Assembly: GCF_023053635.1 (NCBI RefSeq)
Contig: NC_086178.1
Span: 93,542,226 to 93,606,225, forward strand
Direction of reading: 5' to 3'
Origin: Elgaria multicarinata webbii
Lineage: Eukaryota > Chordata > Lepidosauria > Squamata > Anguidae
DNA: 64,000 nucleotides
The notes beneath the pieces were generated by a model that saw nothing but the letters and a program-made list of their open reading frames with translations, was not told the origin of the DNA and ran no database searches. Numbering within the stretch: position 1 is the first letter of the stretch; each line of letters opens with the position of its first letter. Both the position numbers and the translations under genes were made by a program. Of the stretch, positions 1 through 12,200 are shown piece after piece.

Positions 1-61
1 AGCCGGAGCTCTCTGGGCGGTTCACAAAAGATTACCAAAAATTACAATTATGCTGTTTATC

Positions 62-490
62 TAGGGCATGGCTAGACGGGGCATTCGGGGCAATATCCCA
101 GTGATCGCCCTGGGATTATCCCTGTGTGTCCACATGACACACAGGGCATCCTGGGAACAGGGAGGGAAGATCCCTCCCTTGACCCGGGATATCACCCTAC
201 AGTTTAATTCCGATTTTTCCATGGTCTCGGGATGATCCTGGGCCCGCAGAATGTGTGGCCCACCATCGCTGGCATGTCTTAGCTCCTCATGAGTAAATGT
301 GGGTGGGGGGAGGGGGAGGGTTTAAAAAGAAAAACTTGCCAGTCATTTGAGCGCTTGTGCACTCCTTTTCCATAAAAAAAAAAAATCCAAAATGGTGGTC
401 GTGCGCCGCATGTAGACGAGGGGGACGATCTCGTGATGATAAAATCACGAGATCATCCATCTCAACCCTCCTCGTCTATCCATGCCCCTA
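62..490. mobile_element. hAT-like MITE, about 430 bp
   Basis: It opens with TAGGGCATGGCTAGACG and closes with the near-complement CGTCTATCCATGCCCCTA, giving imperfect terminal inverted repeats. Internal palindromes occur around 130-150 and 428-456. A clear 8-bp target duplication was not found. The core near 110-180 resembles the MITE at 52145-52285. Confidence 0.65.
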
Positions 491-764
491 GTGTCAGCAT
501 GCAGGGTATGTAAGGGAAGCTTAAATCTTCCTACCTAGCAGCCTTTTCCCAAAAAAATATTTCTCTCCCCACACAAACCCCACACAGACACACACTGAGG
601 GGACTAAAAAGAGAAAAAACTTGGGGCCCTGGATGCTTACATTAAGGTATACAAAATGGTGAAGAACAGCTGCACACTACATATTTAACCTAGCGTGTAG
701 TTTAGCTCTAAAACTCTGGCAAAGGAGGGTCTGGTAGAAACAGGAAAGGTAAAATTAATGAAGT

Positions 765-894
765 GCGCAATTCTATGTACATTTAGATAGAAATAAGTCC
801 TATAACTCCCAGCATCTCCCAGCCAGCCACACTGCCTGGGGAATACTGCGAGTTGTAGGACTTCTTTTTGTCTAAACATGCATGGGATTGTGCC
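765..894. mobile_element. Short palindromic MITE (GCACAATCCTA family)
   Basis: The two ends are inverted copies: GCGCAATTCTATG and CATGGGATTGTGC. ACTCCCAGCAT-type and AGTTGTAGGAC-type inner arms complete the fold. Related copies lie at 26005-26116, 48027-48142 and, more distantly, 56222-56317. Confidence 0.65.
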
Positions 895-988
895 CTAAAA
901 TAACAAAGATCTGCAGTGATTAAGCCAAATTAAAAGAGGAAGCCAAACTGCATGCCGCTTCACAGCATCTATGCACTTCACTCCTTAC

Positions 989-1108
989 CTTATCAATGCT
1001 TGCTTGCCTGCAGGGGAAAGAAAATGTAAAGCCGAGAGGAAGCCGTGCACCTTTAATACCCATGTACTCCAAAAAGTCTGCAATGCACTGGACAATGTGA
1101 TCAAATAG
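989..1108 (-). CDS. HKDC1: HKDC1 exon 12, C-half sugar-binding motif
   Basis: A 120 bp exon encoding [20 protein letters not shown] to [18 protein letters not shown], with a TAG acceptor and a GTAAGG donor. It mirrors exon 4. The remaining six exons, with the C-half catalytic Asp, are off the left edge. Confidence 0.96.
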
Positions 1109-4100
1109 CTAGTAAAAAAGTAAAGGAAGGCAATATTTAAAATCAGTATTTTCAATGTATTTCGACCAACAGAAAGGATTAACCATTTCTTTTTAAGTGT
1201 ACCTCTTCTCCTGTCCCTTGCATAATTTCCAAAGGAATGGCAAAGATTTTGTTGTACATCCGGACTGATTTGCTTCTTCCACTTCTGATTTTTACAAGCA
1301 AAACTCTGAAATTTGTTCCCCCAAGATCAAGGGCTAGGAACTTTCCCTTTTCTGCAACAGAAAAACCAGTTCAGATTTTTACTCAAGTCCTAAGCTCATC
1401 CATCAAGCAGAAGGGCTGTTGGAACATTCTTGGCAAAATATTGACTTGAGGCTCCTTATTCATAAAAGAAATGGTTTTTTGCATTGAGTAAGACACACTG
1501 AGTTCTATGAAACTTTACTTCCAAGTAATTGTGACCAGAAGTATGGTGTTAATCTACAAATTTCATGTTTCTTTCGTTTTGTGCATGAAATGTATGCAGT
1601 TGCACAATGCTGATTACCTTGACCAACCCTTGAAATTTTTTCTCAGAAGCCCCCAAATCCAAGCAATCCTGCAACCCACGCCTCCTACACTACATACGCT
1701 AGTTCCAGGCCGTCCCACACGTCACTGCTTCTTGTTTCTGCCACCAGAGTGGAATGAAATGAAGGCAAGTCGGGACAAGGCCTCAGGTCACTTCTGTACC
1801 GTGCCTTCTTGGGACTCAGATGTACTTAACTCAATATGTCTGATCTCTACAATCTACATGGCAGACGGGGACAAATGTTGCTGCCCTGTCCAAATACTCC
1901 AAGATACAGTGCCAGCAGAAGGTTCTTGCATGCTGTTCCACACCTTCTTTGAAGGGCGACTTTGTTTTTGACACTTCTTGCTTTGAAATGAGTGATGTTC
2001 CCATGCAGATGGGCCCTTGGTAATTATAAAACCAGTTCACATTAGGAACCGGTCATCTTGGTAGACAGAGATATATTTCCCCCAGCTTATACAGGAAACT
2101 AAGCTTTGAGTACGCTATACCTGAAGCTTTGACCACTGATGAACAGCCTTACCAGACCTGCTACACTAGAGGTTCTCAACATGGTGTGCAGAGGGATCTC
2201 CAACGGAGCCAACAAAGCTCTCCCCTCCCTGCCCCTTCAAAAAACAATGTTTTTAAGAAAAAACTTGGAAAATGTTGGGGGCAGTCTTCTTTCTCTCCCT
2301 TTGTAGCCTCTAGCCTTTGTAGCCTCTCCCCCACCCTCCCAGCCTTGTTCTTTGGGGGAATCCGCACGTCGTTCTGAGATTGCTTCTAAGCGACCCCAGT
2401 GCGGCGTGAAAGCGATCGTGTAACTTGCCTTTTGAAGAGCTGACGAAGAGACGTCCTTCCCGCCGCCGCCGCCACCCAACTCCCTCCTCACCAGCTGGGA
2501 CGGAGAGCTCGGGGGAAGAAGGCGGGGTTGAGAGCTTCTTCCGCTCTCAACCCCGCCTTCTTCAGCCGAGCTCTCCTCCCCTTTGCCTTGCTGTTTCCCC
2601 CTCCCGCCCAGCCTCTCGCTTCACTGTTTCTCTCCCCACCTTTTTACCTTGCTGTTTCTCCCTCTTCCCAGCCCCTAGCTTTGCTGTTTCTCTCCCCTGG
2701 CCCTCTTTAGTTCACTTGTGACCAGCCAGGCCCCATGGATGCCTTTATGAGATTTGACACACCCTCTGTGGGAGACATTTTGTGGTGGATCTCAGAGGAA
2801 TGTCTCAAATTCCCAAATGTGCCTACAGGTCTGAAGGGGTTGGGGACCTCCGCTCAACACTGACCAGGAGCTGTATATTTGTCTTTTTGCATCCCATGTT
2901 TGCCGTTTGGGGGAATGAGCATGTGGCTGAATTCTGGGTTGATGTCCTTTAACCACTTAGGGAATCTGAATCCAGGGGAAAACTTCACAAAAAGCTATTC
3001 CATACTACACTTTCATCATGCAAAAGAAACATTCAGACCCAATCTATTGTAGGTTTGTGGCAGATGCTCTTCTAGGCCCTACCTGTTCCATCCGGAGTTC
3101 CGCAAACAAATGTTGGCAGCATTTTCACAGTGGCTGTAGGCTGCGTTTCTTTCTTCAGGCCGTACTCCAGTTCTGCCCTCATTTTGTTTCTCACATCTAT
3201 GAGGTTCTCTTTGGTTAATCTGAAATGCGCCAAGACCTCATCGATTTGTTTGCGCTGAGACAACAGCCTGTATGCAACTGCAGTCACCATCGCCGCTCCT
3301 TTCCCACTGCCGCTCTCAGAGAGCAAAAATCGAACGTCACAGTTGGGAACTAGCCTTCTAACTACTTTGTGGAGACGCTTAGCATACCTAAAAGAAAAAG
3401 GTTGTTAAGTGCTTGCAAAAATTATGTGCATAATGTACTAATTTTAAATACAAGGTAGCACACATTGCTGTGCTTCATGGCCTCCTCCCTTATGTCAGCT
3501 TGCAATTTTTCAAGTCAACCAAGAAAATCCTTTCGATGATGCCACCAAAGTCCACACGCCAGAAGTACAGAAAGAGGCATGCAGGCTCTGTCCCGCAGGG
3601 TCCCCTAGACATACCAAGAGCTCATGCATTTTTCTGAAGCTCCACAGGACCTCCTACTTTTTGCTGATCAGGCTAAGCTTTCAAGGGGTCAAAATATTTC
3701 TCTGTCTGATCATGCACTGTCATTTTAAAATTGTAACCCATTCCAAACTCTAGGCGTGGGAGCAGCTATTAGTTGAAACAAGTAACTTAATATTGTTTAA
3801 AAACCTACCTCTAGGTTTACCCCTTCACTATTTTTAAAATAACCTGATCGGAGTGAGAATTTTCTTTGCTGTCTTTATTAAAACTTTTGTTATTAACAAA
3901 AGAAGGCGAATTTCTTCTCAACTCTCTGCTATCTTTCAAATTCAGCCATTGCTCCAGCTAATGGGCAGTTTTACACAAGAATCAAGTAAGAGTCTGTGCT
4001 CGGTCAGAATGAAGGTTCATCTAAGAGCCAGTGTGGTGTAGTGGCTAAAGTGTCAGACTGGGAGTCGGGAGATCTGGGTTCTAGTCCCCATTTGGCCATG

Positions 4101-7100
4101 AAAACCCACTGGGTGACTTTGGGCTGGTCACAGACTCTCAGCCCATCCCACCTCACAGGGTTGTTGTTGTGAGGATAAAATGGAGGAGGAGGATTATGTA
4201 TGCCGCCTTGGGGTCCTTGGAGGAAAAAAGGTGGGATATAAATGCAATAATAAATATACATAAATAAATAATCCAGTGCTCTGTCTCAAACAGAGGTCAG
4301 CCAAGTATCTCCACGAAGCTCACCAGCCAGGCATAATAGCGAAAGCCATTTCCTCTTGTTTGACCCCAGCACCTGATAACCAGAGACCATGGAAGTTAGC
4401 AAAAGCCATCATGGCTAGAAGGTGTTAGTACACTGTGTGCAGTATCTAATGGTAGCCCTACATAAACTAGGCCGATTCACTTCAATGAGTCTATTATATG
4501 CAGGAGTACTATTGGATACTGCACAATGAATTTGTCTAACCCTTTTTCAAAGCCATCTCTGCTTTTATTTTCAGACAATTAAATGAAGTACCATATGTAG
4601 ATAAGCAATGGTATTTCCCCCACCCTCCCTACTCCAGTGAGTTATTAAGCCTTGACTTACTGAGGGTGAGTCTTGTACAGAGTCCCATCCATTCCGACAG
4701 TCGTCCGGAGCCTTGCCAATTTTTTATTTTCGCGAAGGCGCGTCAGTATTGCTGCCAAGGCTGCAGCACAGAGGTTTGCTGAGCGAAACGAAACAATAGT
4801 GCAGACGTGCTGAACAGCAATGCAATCGTCTTCAGATGGGGTCAGGCCCAGTTCTGTCAGAATCTCTTTAGTATTGCTAAGGCCTTCTTTATATCTAACG
4901 CAAAACAAAGGAATCAGAAACAGGCATATGAGCAGCATTCAGTTGTAGGATGGGTAGGCAACAGTCAGGCATTTTTTGTGTTAGCTTCTGAAATCTGATC
5001 ATACATGGTTCAAACTATGGTGGGAGGGAACAGGGAGAAGAAAATGGCTGCTCCCTCTGGCCTACTTAAATGGCATGTCGGAGGTTGGCCTCTACCTGCG
5101 CCCCCTGCTGTGACCAGAACTTCTGTAAGGCTGCTATAGCTGCAGCTAAAGCTGAAGACAGGGTCAAGCTGTCAAAAACCCAGGGGCTGTCTTTACAGCA
5201 GTGGGTTATCACCACCATGATCCAATCAAGTGTCGTCATCCGCCCAGCCACACCTCCACTGTGACTCCAGAGCAAGGCTTAGGTTCTTTTTGGGGCCCCA
5301 ATCTGGTTCCCTCACTCTAAGAGCTCTCTTGAAGGAATTCAATGCCTTTTCCTCAGGTTAATATTTGGTGTTCCCAGGTATGTTTCTGGAGCTGCCCTTA
5401 ATCTGAAGGCTGGGCTAAACTCACTAAAATGCTTAGCGTGGATATATTCTATGCACTTTTGGCTCCGTTGCTGCCTTGTGCTAACTCCAAACTCTTTGGC
5501 CTCCAAGGTATTGTCAGATTCCTTTGAATTTCCTTGGACAAAAGCAGTGGTGCAAAAAGCCCACCTCAGTAGGGCTTTCTCCCTCCCACTTGCAGATTCA
5601 AGAAAATCCCAGTGAATAATAGATGTTGCCCTTGTAATAACATCAAGGTGGAGTCCATCTTGCATGTACTATTTTACTGCAGTTACTATCAAGAGGCCAG
5701 GAAAGACCTAATATGTCCTATTATACCGTGTTTCCCTGGTCACTCTCCTGAGTCTCTTATGATTATTTTACTCCAGAGCACCAATAAGCCTATTACTGAG
5801 CAAGTGGCCAAATTTCTGAATCTGGCTATTCTCATTAGACCGCTCATGGATGTTTGATCATTTCTTTAAATCTACTGATTAGCATTTTTACAGATTTTGT
5901 ATCCTTTATTTTTACCATCATGTATTTTTATTAATGTCTGTGTACCTATGTACATGCTATAATAATGGTCTGTTGACTGCGATAAAGATTGATTGATTGG
6001 CTTAGCGCCTAACTTGATGTCATCTTGCATGTACTTGCCTCACTCCAGAGAAAAAAGTCAGTAAGTCCCCGACTTTTTTTCTCCGCAGCTTCTGCAGAAA
6101 GCTCCGGGGTGGGTGCGCAATTGCTGCTGAGTAATAAAATCAACATCACACCACAGAGCACCCACCCCGGGGCTTTCTGAGCATTTAGACAGCCCCCAGT
6201 CTCAATCAGGGCCAGCCCAAGACACTTTACTGCCCGAGGAGGACAAGCCAATGACAACCCTGCCCTCTCCAAGTCAATGTGTATATATAATACCTACATC
6301 CAGCCATGTTATTTTGTTCCTGAGGCAAGAAAAAATCCCACACACGCCTCACCCCCTTCTCTAGCAGTAAAAACACAATAACTAATGATCTTCTGTCTTT
6401 CCATAACACTAAGATTTAGCTGTCTGAGGCAGTTGCCTCACTCTGCCTAATGGTAGGATTGGTCATGCTCAAACAGATTGCAGCTGAAGGGAAGCAAAAT
6501 AGTTGCACATACAAAAACTTTCTGTTCATCAAAACCTCTTACTTTTCCATGGCAGCCACATGTTTTGTCTCAACCTTGCCCTTGGTACAGAGAGCTGTTG
6601 ATAACTTCCCATTGAAAAGCAGGCCTTCCCTCGCCATTTTCACAAGTACGAGTCTTACAAGTTCTCCTAAATACAATCCACTGATCATCTTCTCAAACCT
6701 GTCATTACACAGAGAACAGACATTAAATAATGCTAAGAACCCTAATGGTTTCTAACAGAAAGTACATTCCTTTGGTATTGCTATATAGATAAATACGGAA
6801 AATATATCTTAGTATATCAGGAGATGCAATTCAAACCTGACTGATTGATTTTTTTAACCATTAATGGCTTCCTGACAACCACTGAAAATACAGAATGCTG
6901 TTTATTTCTGTGGCTCCCATGAATAACAAACTTCCTTCCATATGCCAAATATGGTTCAAGATATGACCCTGAAAATCCCCATTTTTGTTGGTTTTAAAAG
7001 CTGCATGATTGTAGAGAAAATGTAATGCTGAAAGGCTGGAAACCACAACGGGCTTTTGAACTGATACAACACCGAGCACGAGCTACAAGATGTGAAATCA

Positions 7101-9217
7101 TAGGCAAGTTATCCATACCTCAACTGCTCTGCTGATAATGCTAAAACCATTTATCTCAGAATGCTCAGGAAGGTAATCTTATCCTTTGTTTTGTACATCA
7201 TTAGAAATGTCTTTAATAGAAGCAATTCATAAACATCGTTAAATATCATTTTGAACATTTAGAACAGTGGTTCTCAACCTTCCTAATGCTGCGACCCTTT
7301 AATACAGTTCCTCATGTTGTGGTGACCCCCAACCATAAAATTATTTTCGTTCTTCTCTACACGATCCATCGTCATGGGATGGTTTGCTAATGAAAATAGT
7401 ACATAACAATAGCTTTAATAATACAAAAGATGATACACGACATAGTTCAGTCAATACAGTTTCCTAAGGCCATCGGAAATATGTGTTTTCCAATGGTCTC
7501 AGGCGACCCCTGTGAAAGGGTCGTTCGACCCCCAAAGGGGTCCCGACCCACAGGTTGAGAACCGCTGATTTAGAAGAAGTTGTATATAACACGGATTACT
7601 ACTACTAGTAGTAGTAGTAGTAGTTTCTGAATATTATTACTATTCATAGCTTTCTTTTAAAGGCCACTTGTCTATAAATTATCTGAACCAGAAAAATATG
7701 AGGAAGGTGGGGCCCCTTCTGTTGTAGCCATTTAGAGGCAGTATGCATGTCTTAAGTTGGGTGAGGATTTAAAGGTCCTCTATCCTCCTCTTTAGATTTA
7801 GGACTTATAAGATTCTGTGCCCAAACTGTCTTCTGAGGCTAGACTATAGGTAGAGCTGTACACAAGGGGCCTCTCAAAATTCTCCACCCTATTTGTGGGT
7901 AGAGAAATTGGAGGGGCCATTTCACTGAATTTCTCACAGGTAGGCATCACCATTGGGAATGGTAGAAGAACAGCTTCTTTCTTCCCCCCCCCCCATCGCC
8001 CCCGAAGGGCTTTTTTGTTGTTGTTGCAATGTATCAACTGTGTTGGCACCCTGTCCCCATTTTGCATTCTTCACAATGCCCCATCTACCTAGCATCACTC
8101 CAGAGCATTGAGGGGAGGGAATGCAGCCACCACAAAAAAAACGAAAAAAGTGGTAAAAATTCTGAAAAGTGTCCTTTAATTTATAGGAGGTAAGAAAGGG
8201 AAAATGTCAGGAAAACTACATTCAAGATGTCCTCCCCTGAGCTGGAAGTGCAGGCCGTCAGGAAGATAGTTGAGGAGTGTATTGTCTACAATGAAAGACA
8301 CACATACTCCTCAGCTATCTCATAAGTAGGGTAAAGCACAAGAACACTGAACCAAACCCATGAGAATTTCTCAGAAATTTCTTCTCCTTTGAATTTCTTT
8401 CCGAAAGCAGATTCTTTTCTATCAAATTGAATGAGAATGGTTGAAATCTTCATGGGAGAAATTTTCAGCACAGCTGTAACTACAGGTCTCTTAACATGGT
8501 ACTCAGCACCAACTACCAGAACTTGCATCTGAATTTACTCAGTGTTACTTCTGTCCCAACATTATGTCGCGTTATTTTAAGATTGCACACATGTCGAATA
8601 GTTACATTGCTAGAAAGACACCTTTTACCAAACTTACAATTGCTTCCCAGGATTGATAGACCCCAAATCAATCTCCCTGTCGAATTCTGTCCAGATGTCA
8701 TCCAGTGACGCATCATCTCCAAAGGCTCCCCATTCAGTGTTAATACACATCCTTCCTTCATCACCTTCCACAAGGTCAATATTGCTCATGTCTTCCATGT
8801 AGCAAGCATTTGTGCCTGTTCCTGAATCCAACAGATTTAATTTGGAGGGTGAGAAAATGCAAAGAGATGTATAAACTGCATTGTTGCAAAAAAACAAAAC
8901 GACACCCCCCCACAATTTATTTATTTTTCTCAATTTATTGATCACACAATCATAAAAAGTTCTCTGTACATTATACAGGTTGGAATAAATTAAAATAATA
9001 CCAGTAAAACACATACCAATTAATAAAAGTGAACAAAACCTGTATTTAAAAAACCCATATAAAAATAGAGATTAACAGCTTAACTGCTGCCATCACATAA
9101 TGCAGACATCCACAAAATAATATGCCACCTAGGGTCTTTTCTATATAGTCAGGATATAAATTGAAATAATATTATTAATAATAATAATAATAATGATAAT
9201 AATAATAATAATAATAA

Positions 9218-9268
<51 letters not shown>

Positions 9269-12200
9269 GTAGTAAAACAACCATGCTAAAAGTATAGCAT
9301 AATATAGAGATTAAGGTATTAAAATAAATTATTTTATAAAGCTTGACAGAGTGGCCTGGTTCACATGAGGGAAAGGAAGCAGCAGCCAGGCACCTCTCCA
9401 CCGTGCCTGGATCTGTATTTGGGTATTAGAGGGAGAGGAAGCGGCAGCCCTTCCACTGTGTCCATGACTTTCTGAACTTTGCAACTAAGAATCTAAGTTT
9501 GATTTTTTTTCCTCCTCCTTCCCAATCCCCTTTCCTTTTGTGTCATGTTTTTTAGATTGCAAGCCTGTGAGCAGGGACTGACTTAAGAAATATTTTCGTA
9601 AACTGCCTTGAGAGCCTTCTATGGCTAAAGGGCAGGATAAAAGTGGTATAATAAATAAAATAAATAAATTCAACTAACAATCCAAAGTTTACTCACAGGA
9701 GCAAGTGAGCATATTGGCTCCCAACACTTCCCACTTCCGCTTTGTTTCTGCTTTGCTAAACAACACAGGAATGTCCAAACTTGGAACTCTGGGTTGTTGA
9801 AAGAGAAACGTCCCAGCATTTTAACCCACAGTTTGTTTCTCCTTCAATAATCAGGTATTCCAGTTTTGCACATCACAGAAACAACTCAAGAATAGTTCCT
9901 GGGTTGTTCAGCGAAGTGAAAACCAAGTGGGCAAGCAGTCAGGAGTCAGCACGCTCACTCCCGTGAGTTCTCAAACAAACAACTCTTAACAGAAAATGGT
10001 ATCTGTGGAGCTCTTTCCCCCTCCCCTCTGCTTTGTGAAATCCAACATGGACATAATGGCTCCAGTTCTACAACGCTTGCTTTAAGTTAAGCCAAGTTGA
10101 CCCATCTCTTGTAAAAATGTTATAGAATTACCAATAATGACACCAACTTCACATCGCTGATCATCATATCCACAGGTCATCATTGTTCCCACTGTGTCAT
10201 TTACCAAAGCCAAGACATCTACATTAATGTCCTAATGGGCCAAACACAAATATATTAGTACAGTTAAAACGAGATCTATTCAGAAGTTTTAAGGCATTCA
10301 TGCAGCCAAAAATTCTCTGCCTCTAAATTGAATGAATTCAATCCTTGGCATTTCTGAAGTAAAGCTGGATGAATTTCAGACAGACAAACTCTGGGTGCTT
10401 CCAAATGAGACTTCATTCTGCAAGCACCCTGCTTCAAACATTGAATTTTACAAAAGTTCCAGGTATCATTGTCTTCTATTTGTAAACCTCCCATTTGTTT
10501 TCCCACTGCTTCTTCCATCTTCTTCCTAATTCCCCAAAAAACAGTTAAGATGGAAAAGACAGAATAGATGTGGTAGGACCCATCCATTTGGAAAGACCCC
10601 TTAACACTGCAAAGGAAACAGATCAAGTAGGTCAAGTCCTGTCACTCACTTCAGTATGGGGACACCCTTCTCCAACCTAGTGCCCTCCAGAAGTTTTTGA
10701 CTTCACCTCCCATTAGCCCCAGCTAGCATGACTAATGATCAGGAATGCTGGGAGCTGTAGAGCTTTTCTACACAAGGCTGTTAATTGACTGTTAATCCAC
10801 TGTATTTACTGTTGGTTTCATCGCAGAATTGGGATCCAAGCACTACACAAGAAGCATTTCCTCTCTTGCTTTTCCACCCCATAAGCTCTAGTAGCACTGT
10901 GGTACAGTGGCATACTGCAAACACACAATAGGAAATTGTGCATTCTTTCACTTTCACAGTTAAGTGCTACATTTTCCTTGCTCTAAAAAGCTCACTGAAA
11001 GTGCTGGTTAGACAAAGAAGCAAAACTGGAGGTCTATGATGTCTTCTAAAGAACCCATAAATAACCATGAGTAGGCATGATAAATGCCAATACATGATAA
11101 ATGCCTTATGTAGAAAAGCCTCAGGTCCAAAACATCTGGAAGGCACCAGGTTGGGGAACACTAGTACAGGAGAATGTTTCACAAGAACAATTTTGTAAAG
11201 AAGGGTGCTTCCAGATGAGGCTTTCATAATGTCATTGCCCTGCCTCATTCACAGTTTTCCAGAGGGCAGTGTGACTGTCCTGTGTTTAATTACCGCTTCT
11301 TCCATCTTTTTCCTTAATGCAGAAAACTGTTAAGGGGAAAAAATGGAACAGCTACATAACGCCTTCTGATTGCTAATGCTAGGAGTCCTCTGTCTGAAAG
11401 CCTCTGGAAGGAACGGGGCAATTCCTGTTTGTGCCGGATTCTGTAAATGCATCAGCATGTGTACCTGAGCTACTAGAGAACATGTATTGCTTTTTTGAAA
11501 AACAATCACATTATTAGGAACTTATTCTAACTTTGAACTTGCCTGGTGTTTCCTGAGAGCTTCACGGAGAGATCTCACCACATCTGTCTGCTGTACTCCT
11601 CGGACTTTAAAATGCTTTGTCCAAGAAAGCAGCACACCCTTTTAAAAAAGCACATTTGTTTTACTTATTAGTAACACCAACAAAATGCCCTCAATGTACA
11701 TGTAGTTTACAGAGTGACATGACAATAAGATAGTCCTTCTTCCGCTCCCCACCTACTATGTTAAAATAATGGCACACTTTTGCAACTATATTCTTTGGCT
11801 GTGTTCAGACAACACAATAGTCAACAGTGGGGTAATAATCAACTCAACAGTTGTTTATCTAGGGGGTACTCCCCACACAACATGATAATAATCAACCATC
11901 GCGTGGATTAGGATCAGTGTTGAGCTGACTCCACGCTCATCCCCCGCCCTCTTTCCCCCCCTCAGTCCTCCCGCTAGTATCCCATCAGCCATTGGCAGCC
12001 ACCGCTCTGACTGCTCTTGCCTTGCAACTCTGAGGCTGATGAAATAACCAATGGTGGCCAAGGAAATAACCAATGGTGGCCAAGGAAATAACCAATGGTG
12101 GCCAAGGAAATAACCAATGGTGGCCAAGGAAATAACCAATGGTGGCCAAGGAAATAACCAATGGTGGCCAAGGAAATAACCAATGGTGCCCTCCACACAA

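Larger units (their letters stand above)
1..988 (-). other. HKDC1: HKDC1 intron 12 (partial)
   Basis: No match to the expected next exon (a 96 bp exon beginning G-T-L-I-G-W-T) was seen. The stretch holds two MITEs, listed separately, and otherwise unremarkable AT-rich sequence. Confidence 0.7.

Noticed and set aside
1-988. HKDC1 exon 13
   Set aside because: Searched on the minus strand for the expected GTLIGWTKGF-like start; not found, so it should lie beyond the left edge.
9141-9401. Poly-Leu/poly-Ile frame
   Set aside because: Translation of an AAT/AAG microsatellite.
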